From an uncultured Clostridia bacterium (lineage in GTDB: Bacteria; Bacillota; Clostridia; Monoglobales; Monoglobaceae): 64,000 nucleotides of DNA. The stretch spans positions 124,001-188,000 of the forward strand of contig CAJTWN010000003.1 of the NCBI GenBank assembly GCA_910580105.1, in the 5' to 3' direction. A model generated the notes under the pieces. It ran no database searches, was not told the origin of the DNA, and saw only the letters and a list, made by a program, of their open reading frames with translations. Positions within the stretch are counted from its first letter, which is position 1; every line of letters starts with the position of its first letter. The translations under genes and the position numbers were made by a program. Below are positions 26,826 through 35,677 of this stretch, piece after piece.

Positions 26826-27671
26826 ATGAACTTACCTTTTCAATTGGATTTATCAGATAAAGTAATTGTCGTCACCGGTGCCGGCGGCGTCCTCTGTTCA
26901 ATGTTTGCTGAGGCAGCCGCAAAAACCGGCGCAAAAGTTGCACTTTTGGATCTCAATGAAGATGCGGCCAAGGCTGCTGCTGAAAAAATTACAAAGGACG
27001 GCGGCAAGGCAAAGGGCTATCTCTGTAACGTACTGGACAGAAAGAGTATTGAAGCTGCACACGATGCTATTCTCAGCGACTTTGGTACCTGTGATATTTT
27101 AATCAATGGCGCAGGCGGCAACAATCCCAAAGCAAGCACAGATGACGAATTTTTTACACCGGAAAACCTCGGCAAAATGAAAACCTTCTTTGATCTCGAT
27201 CCTTCCGGCGTAGAGTTTGTATTCAACCTGAACTTTATGGGGACACTGCTCCCTACTCAGGTATTTGCACAGGACATGCTTGACAAAGAGGATGCAGATA
27301 TCATCAATATTTCCAGCATGAACGCTTTTACACCACTCACCAAAATTCCCGCTTACAGCGGCGCAAAGGCGGCAATATCCAACTTTACCCAGTGGCTGGC
27401 CGTACATTTTTCCAAAACGAACATCCGCTGTAATGCCATTGCTCCGGGATTTTTTGTCACTAAACAAAATGAAAAGCTTCTATTCAACGACGATGGCACG
27501 CCAACCGCAAGAACGGGAAAAATTCTTCGGAATACTCCAATGGACCGGTTTGGAAAACCAGAGGAACTGATTGGCACCCTGCTGTTCCTTATGAGCAAAG
27601 AAGCCTCCGGTTTCATCAATGGTGTCGTCATTCCGGTTGACGGTGGATTTTCCGCTTATTCCGGCGTATAA
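26826..27671 (+). CDS. SDR oxidoreductase, probable D-fructuronate reductase / mannonate oxidoreductase
   Basis: Short-chain dehydrogenase of 281 residues. N-terminal VTGAGGVLCSMFAEAAA is a variant of the TGxxxGxG cofactor loop in which the last glycine is replaced by Cys or Ser; NGAGGNN takes the place of NNAG. The catalytic Ser is in INISSMNAF and the YxxxK in AYSGAKAAISNF. This sequence type is found next to uxuA in Firmicutes, where it replaces the long-chain UxuB. It should reduce D-fructuronate to D-mannonate with NADH. It lies three bases after uxuA and so is certainly co-transcribed with it. The specific substrate is inferred from position. Confidence 0.85.
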   Translation: MNLPFQLDLSDKVIVVTGAGGVLCSMFAEAAAKTGAKVALLDLNEDAAKAAAEKITKDGGKAKGYLCNVLDRKSIEAAHDAILSDFGTCDILINGAGGNNPKASTDDEFFTPENLGKMKTFFDLDPSGVEFVFNLNFMGTLLPTQVFAQDMLDKEDADIINISSMNAFTPLTKIPAYSGAKAAISNFTQWLAVHFSKTNIRCNAIAPGFFVTKQNEKLLFNDDGTPTARTGKILRNTPMDRFGKPEELIGTLLFLMSKEASGFINGVVIPVDGGFSAYSGV

Positions 27672-27782
27672 TTTATAAAACAACGCTTTATTACTTATAC
27701 ACACATTTGTAAAACAAACAAAAAATGACAGCGGTTCACCCTGTCACCCACATACAAATAAACAAATCAAAGGAGAATTCTT

Positions 27783-28772
27783 ATGAACAAAATTGTAAAC
27801 GGCGTATCCCTTCCCAACATGCCCTGGCAGGACAGACCTGAAGGCTGTACTGACACCGTTTGGAGATATAGCCAAAACCCAATCATCAAAAGAGACGCCA
27901 TTCCATCCTCCAACAGTATTTTTAACAGTGCTGTTGTTCCTTTCAAGGATGGTTATGCAGGCGTATTCCGCTGTGATGATAAGTCCAGATATATGGATAT
28001 CCACCGCGGCTTCAGCAAAGACGGCATCAACTGGGACATCGACGACAGCGTAATCGAATTTCAGTGTGAAGACGGCGAAGTTCTCGTTTCCAACCACAGA
28101 TATGATCCCCGCGTCTGCTTTATCGAAGACCGGTATTATATCACCTGGTGTAATGGTTACCACGGTCCGACCATTGGCGCTGGCTATACCTTCGATTTTG
28201 AAACATTCTATGCGCTGGAAAATGCGTTTTTGCCTTGCAACAGAAACGGCGTACTTTTCCCGAGAAAGATCAACGGTAATTTTGCAATGCTCAGCCGTCC
28301 CAGCGATTATGGCCACACGCCTTTCGGTGACATCTTCCTCAGCCAGAGCCCAGACTTTACTTACTGGGGCAAACACAGACATGTCATGCACACAGTTGAT
28401 GAATCCACCAGCTGGCAGGCAACCAAAATTGGCGCCGGCCCAATCCCCATTGAGACTGAAGAAGGTTGGCTGATGATTTATCACGGTGTTCTGACCTCCT
28501 GCAACGGTTTCGTTTACAGCTTTGGTGCTGCAATTCTGGATATTGACGAGCCCTGGAAGGTAAAATACAGAACCAGACCCTATCTCCTCTCTCCGCAGAC
28601 CACCTATGAATGCGTTGGAGACGTTCCAAACGTGGCATTTCCCTGCGCAACCCTCGCAGATCAGGATACCGGCAGAATTGCCATCTACTATGGCGCTGCT
28701 GATACAGTTACTGCACTTGCATTTACTACTGTCGGTGAGCTCACAGAATTTATAAAGAACAATTCTTTATAA
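27783..28772 (+). CDS. GH130 family beta-mannoside phosphorylase or mannosidase (first copy)
   Basis: Five-bladed beta-propeller enzyme of the GH130 family, 329 residues, no signal peptide, so it acts on imported oligosaccharides. Family features: [13 protein letters not shown] at the N-terminus, [20 protein letters not shown], the [17 protein letters not shown] block with the putative catalytic Asp, [21 protein letters not shown], and [21 protein letters not shown]. Most GH130 members phosphorolyse beta-mannosides to mannose 1-phosphate; a smaller subgroup hydrolyses beta-1,2-mannosides, and I cannot tell from motifs alone. AAAGGAG precedes the ATG, 111 bases after the SDR gene. It converges with the AraC gene across a bidirectional terminator. 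Confidence 0.88.
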   Translation: MNKIVNGVSLPNMPWQDRPEGCTDTVWRYSQNPIIKRDAIPSSNSIFNSAVVPFKDGYAGVFRCDDKSRYMDIHRGFSKDGINWDIDDSVIEFQCEDGEVLVSNHRYDPRVCFIEDRYYITWCNGYHGPTIGAGYTFDFETFYALENAFLPCNRNGVLFPRKINGNFAMLSRPSDYGHTPFGDIFLSQSPDFTYWGKHRHVMHTVDESTSWQATKIGAGPIPIETEEGWLMIYHGVLTSCNGFVYSFGAAILDIDEPWKVKYRTRPYLLSPQTTYECVGDVPNVAFPCATLADQDTGRIAIYYGAADTVTALAFTTVGELTEFIKNNSL

Positions 28773-28820
28773 ACCGGACGGTTTAACTGCAAATCCTTTA
28801 TTAATATATAAATTTTACTT

Positions 28821-28857
28821 AAAAAAGAGAGGCTTTCTGCTGAAGCCTCTCTTTTTA
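28821..28857. terminator. Bidirectional terminator between GH130 and araC-type genes
   Basis: Perfect 12-bp arms AAAGAGAGGCTT (28824-28835) and AAGCCTCTCTTT (28843-28854) with a 7-nt loop, A-run before and T-run after. It serves both converging transcription units. Confidence 0.9.
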
Positions 28858-28910
28858 TTTAAATCTAATTTATATTTTGCAAATATTCCCTAAAGGCCAA
28901 TTTTAGCACC

Positions 28911-29744
28911 TTATTGGGTCAGCATACTTTTTTGCGGGGAAACACCCATCACCTTCACATACGCCTTATAAAAGTTCGAATAACTGCCAAATCCGGCCTC
29001 ATAACAGGCATAACTCAGCTTCTTTCCGGAACGGTACAGCTCCTGCGTCAGCAGGATCCGTTTATTGATAATATAATTCCCCACCGTAAAACCCGTACTT
29101 TCTTTAAATATTCTGCACAGGTGATATTTGGAAATATAAAACTTCTCTGCAATTTCATCCAGTGTGAGCGGTGAAGCAATATTATTATTGATATATTGGA
29201 TAATCTCTTTTATATTGTCATTGCGGGCTTCAATCTCTCCGTCCAGCGTATTAATGTGATTAATGGTATGCAAAAGTGCAACAATTGCACAGCCAACCAC
29301 CATATCTTCTCCCTTTTTTGTTTCAGCAATATAATGTTCAATTCGATTCAGCAACATATCCATTCCAGAGGATTTGACGTTCTGGGCGCTGATCAGATTC
29401 CCTTTCCCAAGTTGTCTGTCCAGAAACGCCTTTTTATACTGTGCGCAATGAAATTTTTCAAAAAATTTGTCGGTAATATGAAGCACAATACGGTCATAGA
29501 CATTACTTCCTTCATGCATAACCTGATGAAGTTCGTCATTCCGAATAATGAGCATATCGTAAGGCCGTATATGATAGGTATTGCCTTCGATGATAAAATG
29601 TGCCTTCCCCCGCAGAAAGATGAAAACCTCAAACCCTTTATGTGCATGAAGTTTATAATCTTTAAAAATCGGAGACTGACTGCACTTGCGTGCATAGGAA
29701 AAGCACTTATCCCGGTCACTTCTCACGCACTGCACAACGTGCAT
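28911..29744 (-). CDS. AraC family transcriptional regulator
   Basis: DNA-binding regulator of 277 residues. N-terminal cupin-like sensing domain (about residues 15-110: HKGFEVFIFLRGKAHFII, MLIIRNDELHQV) and C-terminal pair of helix-turn-helix motifs (LTLDEIAEKFYISKYHLCRIF and LSYACYEAGFGSYSNFYKAY). Such proteins usually activate sugar genes when a sugar binds the cupin. The ATG at 29744 has GGGAGG at a good distance and is preferred to the GTG three codons upstream. It is last in the minus-strand run and 82 bases after the phosphohexomutase gene, and faces the uxuA operon end. It is the only regulator in the locus, so control of both arms is plausible. Confidence 0.9.
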   Translation of the reverse strand: MHVVQCVRSDRDKCFSYARKCSQSPIFKDYKLHAHKGFEVFIFLRGKAHFIIEGNTYHIRPYDMLIIRNDELHQVMHEGSNVYDRIVLHITDKFFEKFHCAQYKKAFLDRQLGKGNLISAQNVKSSGMDMLLNRIEHYIAETKKGEDMVVGCAIVALLHTINHINTLDGEIEARNDNIKEIIQYINNNIASPLTLDEIAEKFYISKYHLCRIFKESTGFTVGNYIINKRILLTQELYRSGKKLSYACYEAGFGSYSNFYKAYVKVMGVSPQKSMLTQ

Positions 29745-29826
29745 GACTCCCACCTCCCGTATTGATTGCGGAGATATTATTTTTTCTCCAAAACAATATC
29801 CCCTTCACGAAGCTTCTCTTTCATAC

Positions 29827-31527
29827 CTATTGAATGATTTTCCCGATGTCCTCTTTCACAGCGTCCATCATCTTTTTTGCGTGTTCTCTGCTGTCTTCAC
29901 AAATCAAATAATAGAGTTTAATCTTTGGTTCTGTACCGGATGGACGAATCACGAATCCCGAACCATTGTCAAACAGGAACTGCAAAACATTTGACTTCGG
30001 CAGGGTAAGCGCTTCTTCTTTTCCGCCCGTATAGCCTTTGGATAACAGATAGTCATTTACCCGGGCAATCGGATAACCACCAAAGGCTGTCGGCAGCTGA
30101 TCCCTGAATGATTTCATTAGTGCCTGGATCTTTTCTGCACCATCTTTCCCTTTCAGTGTAACAGAAACCGTTTCCTCCATAAAATAGCCATAAGTTTTGT
30201 AGAGTTCCTGCATTACATCATAAAGGGTTTTGCCCTGTTTGCTATAGAAAACCGCCATCTCGGCAATCAGCATGGAAGCCACCACAGCATCCTTGTCTCT
30301 TGCATAGGTTCCGGCAAGATAACCATAGCTCTCTTCCAATCCCAGGACAAAAGTATGCCGATGGTTCTGCTCAAATTCATGAATCTTTTCACCGATAAAC
30401 TTAAAACCTGTAAGTGTAGCAAAATAAGTTACGCCATATTTCTTACAAATAGCTTCAATCATCCCTGACGTCACGATGGTTGAAACAACCGCGGCGTCTT
30501 TCGGAAGGGTTCCATTGGCCTTTCTCTGTGCCAGCACATAATCCGTCAAAAGTGCACCCACCTGATTTCCTGTCATGGTCACATAGTCCCCGTCACTATT
30601 TTTCACCACAATTCCCACCCGGTCAGAATCCGGGTCAGTACCGATAATTAAATCACAATCATTCTTTTTGGCAAGTTCTATTGCCAGCGCAAAGCACTCG
30701 TGATTTTCAGGATTGGGGGATTTTACTGTCGGAAAGTCCCCATCCGGTTCGGTTTGTTCCGGGACCGTAATTACATCTTCAAACCCGGTCATGGCCAAAA
30801 TACGGCGGACAGGTATATTACCAGAGCCATGCAGAGGGGTATAAACCAGTTTATATCCCTTTTTGTCAAGGTCTTTATGGATTGCCTGCGCTTTGACATT
30901 TTCCAGATAGGCAACATCTACTTCTTCACCGATTTCATGAAGAGCCACGCCCTCCGGCAATTCTGCCGGCATCTCTTCCGGAACAGAAAAGGTGTCTGCA
31001 CGGTCGATATACTGAATAATTTTATCTGAAACACTGGGGGGAAGCTGTCCTCCATCCTCAAAGTAAACTTTATAACCATTATACTCTGCCGGATTGTGAG
31101 AAGCCGTTATCACCACGCCCGCAAAAGCATGAAGATGACGGACCGCAAATGAAAGCATCGGTGTCGGCCGTAAATTTTCATAGATATATGTATTTATCCC
31201 ATTGGCAATCAATACATTGGCCGTATGCTTTGCAAATACCCGGGAATTGTTCCGGGAATCATAAGCAATTACCACACCGCGGCGGATTGCTTCCACTCCC
31301 TGTTCCTTAATATATTCACAAAGCCCCTGTGTCGCTTTTCCAACCATATACCTATTCATACGGTTGGTACCGGCACCCATCACTCCACGAAGACCACCGG
31401 TACCAAATTCAAGGTCTCTGTAAAACCGGTCCTCTATTTCAGATTGATTGGTTATTCCTTTAAGCTCGGCCACTGTATCGGTATCTGCTTTTTCAAGCCA
31501 TTCCTGATATTTTGCCGTATATTCCAT
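29827..31527 (-). CDS. Phosphohexomutase (phosphoglucomutase/phosphomannomutase)
   Basis: Interconverts hexose 1- and 6-phosphates. The 566 residues match the PgcA/PGM2 group. Motifs: VVITASHNPAEYNGYKVY with the phosphoserine, GTDPDSDRVGIVV with the metal-binding aspartates, GLEESYGYLAG for sugar specificity and RPSGTEPKIKLYY for phosphate binding. The start at 31527 lies in a TAATG overlap with the upstream GH130 gene. This tight coupling to a likely mannoside phosphorylase points to mannose 1-phosphate as physiological substrate, converting it to mannose 6-phosphate; glucose 1-phosphate is the alternative. Confidence 0.92.
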   Translation of the reverse strand: MEYTAKYQEWLEKADTDTVAELKGITNQSEIEDRFYRDLEFGTGGLRGVMGAGTNRMNRYMVGKATQGLCEYIKEQGVEAIRRGVVIAYDSRNNSRVFAKHTANVLIANGINTYIYENLRPTPMLSFAVRHLHAFAGVVITASHNPAEYNGYKVYFEDGGQLPPSVSDKIIQYIDRADTFSVPEEMPAELPEGVALHEIGEEVDVAYLENVKAQAIHKDLDKKGYKLVYTPLHGSGNIPVRRILAMTGFEDVITVPEQTEPDGDFPTVKSPNPENHECFALAIELAKKNDCDLIIGTDPDSDRVGIVVKNSDGDYVTMTGNQVGALLTDYVLAQRKANGTLPKDAAVVSTIVTSGMIEAICKKYGVTYFATLTGFKFIGEKIHEFEQNHRHTFVLGLEESYGYLAGTYARDKDAVVASMLIAEMAVFYSKQGKTLYDVMQELYKTYGYFMEETVSVTLKGKDGAEKIQALMKSFRDQLPTAFGGYPIARVNDYLLSKGYTGGKEEALTLPKSNVLQFLFDNGSGFVIRPSGTEPKIKLYYLICEDSREHAKKMMDAVKEDIGKIIQ

Positions 31528-32543
31528 TATGCGTCCCTGCCTTCCGTACAAAGAGCAAGTAACTCATCCACATTCGCTGTTGCCAAACATTCAACCGTAT
31601 CTGAAGCACCATAATAGATCTTAACTTCACCATCATCTTCCAAAAGCATACCACCCGGGAAAATAACGCTCGCACGGAAACCTTCTTCAACCTCATATTT
31701 TGTCTCCGGCGCAATCAGCGGAACCTTTGACATACCAATCACCTTTGTCGGGTCTTCCAAATCCAAAAGCATGATTCCGGCCGTATAACGTTTTGTCCAC
31801 TTGTCTTCCCATCCATGCTTTCCACGACTTTCATCACGATCCACTGCATGGAAAAGGGTAAGCCATCCCTTCTCAGTTTTAATCGGCGGAGCAGCAGGCC
31901 CAATCTTGTCATTTGCATAGGGAACATGTTCTACCGCCAACAGCAGTTCGCTTTCTCCCCAATATTTAAGGTCGGGTGATTTGGAAATCCAAATATCAAA
32001 CCGATCCACACCACCACGGCTGTAAATGGTAAACGGCCGCTCCAAGCGTACATACATACCGTCAATCTTTTCCGGGAAAAGCACCATATTCCGATTATCC
32101 GGTGCGCTTACGCTGATAATATCAATACCGCTGAGATCATCCCGCACCCGGCCAACACCGCCGCGGATACCATGCTGTACATCCATTGCGAAACAAATGT
32201 ACATCTGGTCTTCAATTACAGTCAGCCTTGGGTCATATATCCTTCTGATTTCAGGATCACCGCCGAGCATATCAAGGGTGAAAAAGGGTTCTTTCCTTAC
32301 GGTCCATTTTTTTCCGTCATCACTGAACGCAATCCCCAGATTACAGCCTTTAAAATAACCGCCGCTTTGATAGTCATAATCATTTCTAAAAATCATGACA
32401 TATTGCCCTTTCCACTTTGCCACACCTGCATTAAATATCAATTCTGCGGGATAAGGCACGTCGTCTTTGCAGACAACCGGATTGTTTTCATAACGTTTTA
32501 CTACACTGCTGGATTTCAATTTGGGTTCCATTTCTTTAAACAT
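31527..32543 (-). CDS. GH130 family beta-mannoside phosphorylase or mannosidase (second copy)
   Basis: GH130 propeller of 338 residues, clearly distinct from the copy at 27783. Blocks: RYENNPVVCKDDVPYPAELIFNAG, MIFRNDYD, RIYDPRLTVIEDQMYICF with the putative catalytic Asp, NMVLFPEKIDGMYVRLERPF, WGESELLL, KIGPAAPPIKTEKGWLTLFH and YYGASDTVECLATA. No signal peptide, so cytosolic. It follows the GH106-like gene by 11 bases and overlaps the phosphohexomutase by one base. Two divergent GH130 enzymes in one locus suggest attack on two linkages or chain lengths. Phosphorolysis is favoured by the coupled mutase. Confidence 0.88.
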   Translation of the reverse strand: MFKEMEPKLKSSSVVKRYENNPVVCKDDVPYPAELIFNAGVAKWKGQYVMIFRNDYDYQSGGYFKGCNLGIAFSDDGKKWTVRKEPFFTLDMLGGDPEIRRIYDPRLTVIEDQMYICFAMDVQHGIRGGVGRVRDDLSGIDIISVSAPDNRNMVLFPEKIDGMYVRLERPFTIYSRGGVDRFDIWISKSPDLKYWGESELLLAVEHVPYANDKIGPAAPPIKTEKGWLTLFHAVDRDESRGKHGWEDKWTKRYTAGIMLLDLEDPTKVIGMSKVPLIAPETKYEVEEGFRASVIFPGGMLLEDDGEVKIYYGASDTVECLATANVDELLALCTEGRDA

Positions 32544-32554
32544 AACTTTATCTC

Positions 32555-35533
32555 CTATTCTCCATCGTATAATAATTCAATCCCCTTAACACCAAAAGGC
32601 ACAAAGGCATATTTCTTTGTAAATTTCTCAGGGTCATCAAATGACCGCGGATCAACATATTGTCTTTCTAAAATATCAAAGTTCCAGTTTGGACCGAAAA
32701 GATTGAAAAGAGTATTGGTCAGCTCGACGGTTACTATATTGACCCCTTCCTGCAAAAAGCCATCAGCCTCAAATATAAACGGTTCCATATAACCTGCTGC
32801 TGCCTCTTTTCCATTAATCAGCACCTTTGCGGTACAACAATTTACATCATTAAGGGCAATCAAGGGCCGCCGGCCATTTGGCGTATAGTCAATCTTGGCT
32901 GATATTTGAATCTTTCCTGCATAAAAAGGATAACCGGACTGAACAAGGTCTTTATAATTTGGCGCTTTTGCCGCGCCATCAATTGAAAATTTTGTTCGGT
33001 TAAAGTCCTTCACAGAAAAGTCACCGATAATATAAATCGCTTCCAATTCTGTACTGTGATAATTTTGATAATCATCAATTATCCGGTGACAGTCCGAACC
33101 ACTGGTATTGTTCCATTTTTCACCCTTGATTACAAGTTCGTTCTTTCCCAACTGCAAACCAATAAGGGGGACACGGATGAAGTTGACATCCAGATAATTT
33201 ACTTCCGGGTCAAACATAACATTGGTTTCGCGGCTGCCCAAAGGCCGCACTGCATTGCCATTGATCGTTATACTATCCAAATTATAAGCACACTCAATTA
33301 CTGCAAAAACATCCCCCTGCGGAAGGGCAGAAACATCAAAGGTATACTTCGCCGTGAACGGCGTTCCATCTTCTGCGGCATGGAAGGCGTCTTTCCAAAG
33401 GGTGGCAATCAAGGCATCTTCTTCAAATTGTTTTCCACCTATTGAAAGCGTAGCGTAATTGATAGGCAGTACATTTTCCTGCAGTACCCGGGTTTGATAG
33501 TCATAAGCCTCTGCTCCGCACACAAATTCTTGATGCAGTGCCACACCAGTTCGCAGATATAGGCGTTTTGCCTTCGGCTGAACCGCTTTATCCGTAAACA
33601 TGATTGCAAGAGAACCACTGGGATAAAAGGTTGCGTCAATATGTACCCGTTTCCCCTCTCTATGATAGGGAATTTCACAAATCTCTCCACTGGACAGATC
33701 AAATAAATATGGTGTGCGCTCCTCGGTGATAATGATCTCTGTTTCCATCTCACGCCGGTTCTGGGTATTTGCCATGGTGATAATTTTTGTATCACCACTC
33801 ACACGTGTACAGCAATAAATTCGCTTTGCAGGCCGTCTTCCAACTTTATCAATGGTCTTGATTTCATCCGGAAGAAGGGCCAATAAATATTCAATCGTTT
33901 TGTCCACATCCGTGGTAACAACCGCCCGTTTAGGGATTTCTCTTCCTGTCTTTTCGCCGTTTTCACGGGTAGGAATCCGATCGGTAAAAATCAAATGCCC
34001 CTCGCCGGCCTCCTTTGCAAACGCATCCAGCAGATCATAGGTATTCGTTCTAAGAGTAAGTACCGGAGGAACAACGACCGTTGTATATTCCATCTCGCCC
34101 ACCACAAGTTTCCCATTCTCAACACGTGCATATTTCTCCATCAGGTGCTCATCGCCAAAGTGAAAATCCAAATTATGACCAACCAATTCATCCACCAACT
34201 TTTCAAACGGCTGATCAAATGCTGAAGGTACTTTTTCTGAATCATAAACAGCCCAGCAGCTTCCAACCGGATGAATGACAAGAATTTTTGCATCCCGTTT
34301 TCCTTCTGACACAGCCATTGAAAGGCGCGCAAGATAGTCCATGAAATCACGTTGGCTGTCCCACCATGGCTGCTGATAATTCATATCCTCAGGAAAATCG
34401 CGCTTTCTCTCACCGCGCATGGAATATTCAGTAATATGCGGCACAATCATGTTGATTCCCAGCACCGCTTCCCAGTTCAAAATCCAGGCCATATCCACAA
34501 AGTTACTCTGCTGTCCGATACATCCAAGGACTTCTGACATTACACGTTTTTTATTCAGCTGATCACCCACAGAAGCAACCTGTTTGACCGTGATATTTTG
34601 ATTTACACGGCGGCCCAGTTTATCAATACCCGGATAATCCATATATTCATAGTGCGGCATGATATTCCCCGCCCAGGAAGTCTGATAGTGCAAAGAATCT
34701 TCTGCCATCATATGGCCAACCAACTTCAAATTATTTTTTTCACACCATTCATGATACTGCTTTGTATAGCTTTCCAGAAAAAGAGCAGATGCGCTATCAT
34801 AAAATTGATACCGGATCTTTTGATAATCACCGATTTCATAGAACAATTCCGGCAGATGATCCATAATTGAATAGCCATAACGTTTTTCAAAAAAATCTGC
34901 CAAATACTCAGACCAAGGTCTTACCGGTACATCATAGTGCCCCCGCATCAGGAAACAAGGTTCATCCGTGAAAATACCTGGAACCTCTTTTCCAAAACGC
35001 TCACCACACTGTTCTTTATACTTTTCGTGGGTACTTTTAATAAAATCCTTCATTACATTCGGATTCATCAAATCAACATAAGAGGTTCCGTTAAACCAAG
35101 GATCCCCAAGGGGCATCACCCGCTTTGCGATATAATAAGTGACATCATTATCCACATATTCTTCAAAAACCGTATCATTTTCAGTAATCTGATGTTTTTT
35201 CAAAAGAACAAGCGCGCGGCCTCTGTTCTCTTCACGCAGTGCCACTTCGCCGGCACCAAACCCGGAAGGCCAGCGGTCCTCATCATACAGCCATGCGTCT
35301 GCTCCAACCTCTTTTGCTTTGTCTGCACATGCGTTTATCAAATCAAAAAATTCCTGACTTGCATATTTCGTCAAAAGCCCGACACGGGTGTGCATAAAAA
35401 AGCCACCCCATCCATTTTTCACCATTGAATCGATCTGACGGCATAATTCTTCTTTTGTCAATTTATCGTTCCAGCTCCAAAGCGGCGCCGGACGATAGGT
35501 ATGGCCGGGATTTTGATATTTTTCTATCTCCAT
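32555..35533 (-). CDS. Large glycoside hydrolase, GH106 alpha-L-rhamnosidase-like
   Basis: Protein of 992 residues without signal peptide. The N-terminus has the hallmark of the GH106-like barrel: PLWSWNDKLTKEEL, NGWGGFFMHTRVGL and LYDEDRWPSGFGAGE. Further barrel blocks include GIFTDEPCFL with candidate catalytic acidic residues and VGHMMAEDSLHYQ. The C-terminal third is beta-rich with galactose-binding-like segments (about 700-990: GKEAAAGYMEPFIF, NIVTVELTNTLFNLFGP). GH106 enzymes remove alpha-L-rhamnose; many relatives of this sequence type are uncharacterised, so another deoxy or uronic sugar is possible. The start at 35533 follows GGAGGCGGAG; an ATG five codons earlier lacks a site. It lies 144 bases after the transporter, behind a 12-bp hairpin. 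Confidence 0.75.
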   Translation of the reverse strand: MEIEKYQNPGHTYRPAPLWSWNDKLTKEELCRQIDSMVKNGWGGFFMHTRVGLLTKYASQEFFDLINACADKAKEVGADAWLYDEDRWPSGFGAGEVALREENRGRALVLLKKHQITENDTVFEEYVDNDVTYYIAKRVMPLGDPWFNGTSYVDLMNPNVMKDFIKSTHEKYKEQCGERFGKEVPGIFTDEPCFLMRGHYDVPVRPWSEYLADFFEKRYGYSIMDHLPELFYEIGDYQKIRYQFYDSASALFLESYTKQYHEWCEKNNLKLVGHMMAEDSLHYQTSWAGNIMPHYEYMDYPGIDKLGRRVNQNITVKQVASVGDQLNKKRVMSEVLGCIGQQSNFVDMAWILNWEAVLGINMIVPHITEYSMRGERKRDFPEDMNYQQPWWDSQRDFMDYLARLSMAVSEGKRDAKILVIHPVGSCWAVYDSEKVPSAFDQPFEKLVDELVGHNLDFHFGDEHLMEKYARVENGKLVVGEMEYTTVVVPPVLTLRTNTYDLLDAFAKEAGEGHLIFTDRIPTRENGEKTGREIPKRAVVTTDVDKTIEYLLALLPDEIKTIDKVGRRPAKRIYCCTRVSGDTKIITMANTQNRREMETEIIITEERTPYLFDLSSGEICEIPYHREGKRVHIDATFYPSGSLAIMFTDKAVQPKAKRLYLRTGVALHQEFVCGAEAYDYQTRVLQENVLPINYATLSIGGKQFEEDALIATLWKDAFHAAEDGTPFTAKYTFDVSALPQGDVFAVIECAYNLDSITINGNAVRPLGSRETNVMFDPEVNYLDVNFIRVPLIGLQLGKNELVIKGEKWNNTSGSDCHRIIDDYQNYHSTELEAIYIIGDFSVKDFNRTKFSIDGAAKAPNYKDLVQSGYPFYAGKIQISAKIDYTPNGRRPLIALNDVNCCTAKVLINGKEAAAGYMEPFIFEADGFLQEGVNIVTVELTNTLFNLFGPNWNFDILERQYVDPRSFDDPEKFTKKYAFVPFGVKGIELLYDGE

Positions 35534-35628
35534 TTTCTCCGCCTCCATCTGTCATTGTCATATATGAATGTACCGGATTCCTTTTCCTATATACCGGCAC
35601 AATTTCTTTCATCTTCATCTTATGAACA

Positions 35629-35663
35629 AATTGGCAGCGAATAAATGCGCTTCGCTGCCAATT
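35629..35663 (-). repeat. Intercistronic 12-bp hairpin between transporter and enzyme genes
   Basis: Perfect arms AATTGGCAGCGA (35629-35640) and TCGCTGCCAATT (35652-35663), 11-nt loop. On the minus strand it follows the permease stop by 14 bases. The following bases (TTGTTCAT) are a poor T-run, so partial termination or 3'-end protection of the transporter mRNA is more likely than full termination. Confidence 0.65.
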
Positions 35664-35677
35664 CATGCATATTTTAT

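Noticed and set aside
27726..27746. Small inverted repeat TGACAG/CTGTCA between the SDR and GH130 genes as a terminator
   Set aside because: Six base pairs with no T-run; likely chance or at most a weak structure.
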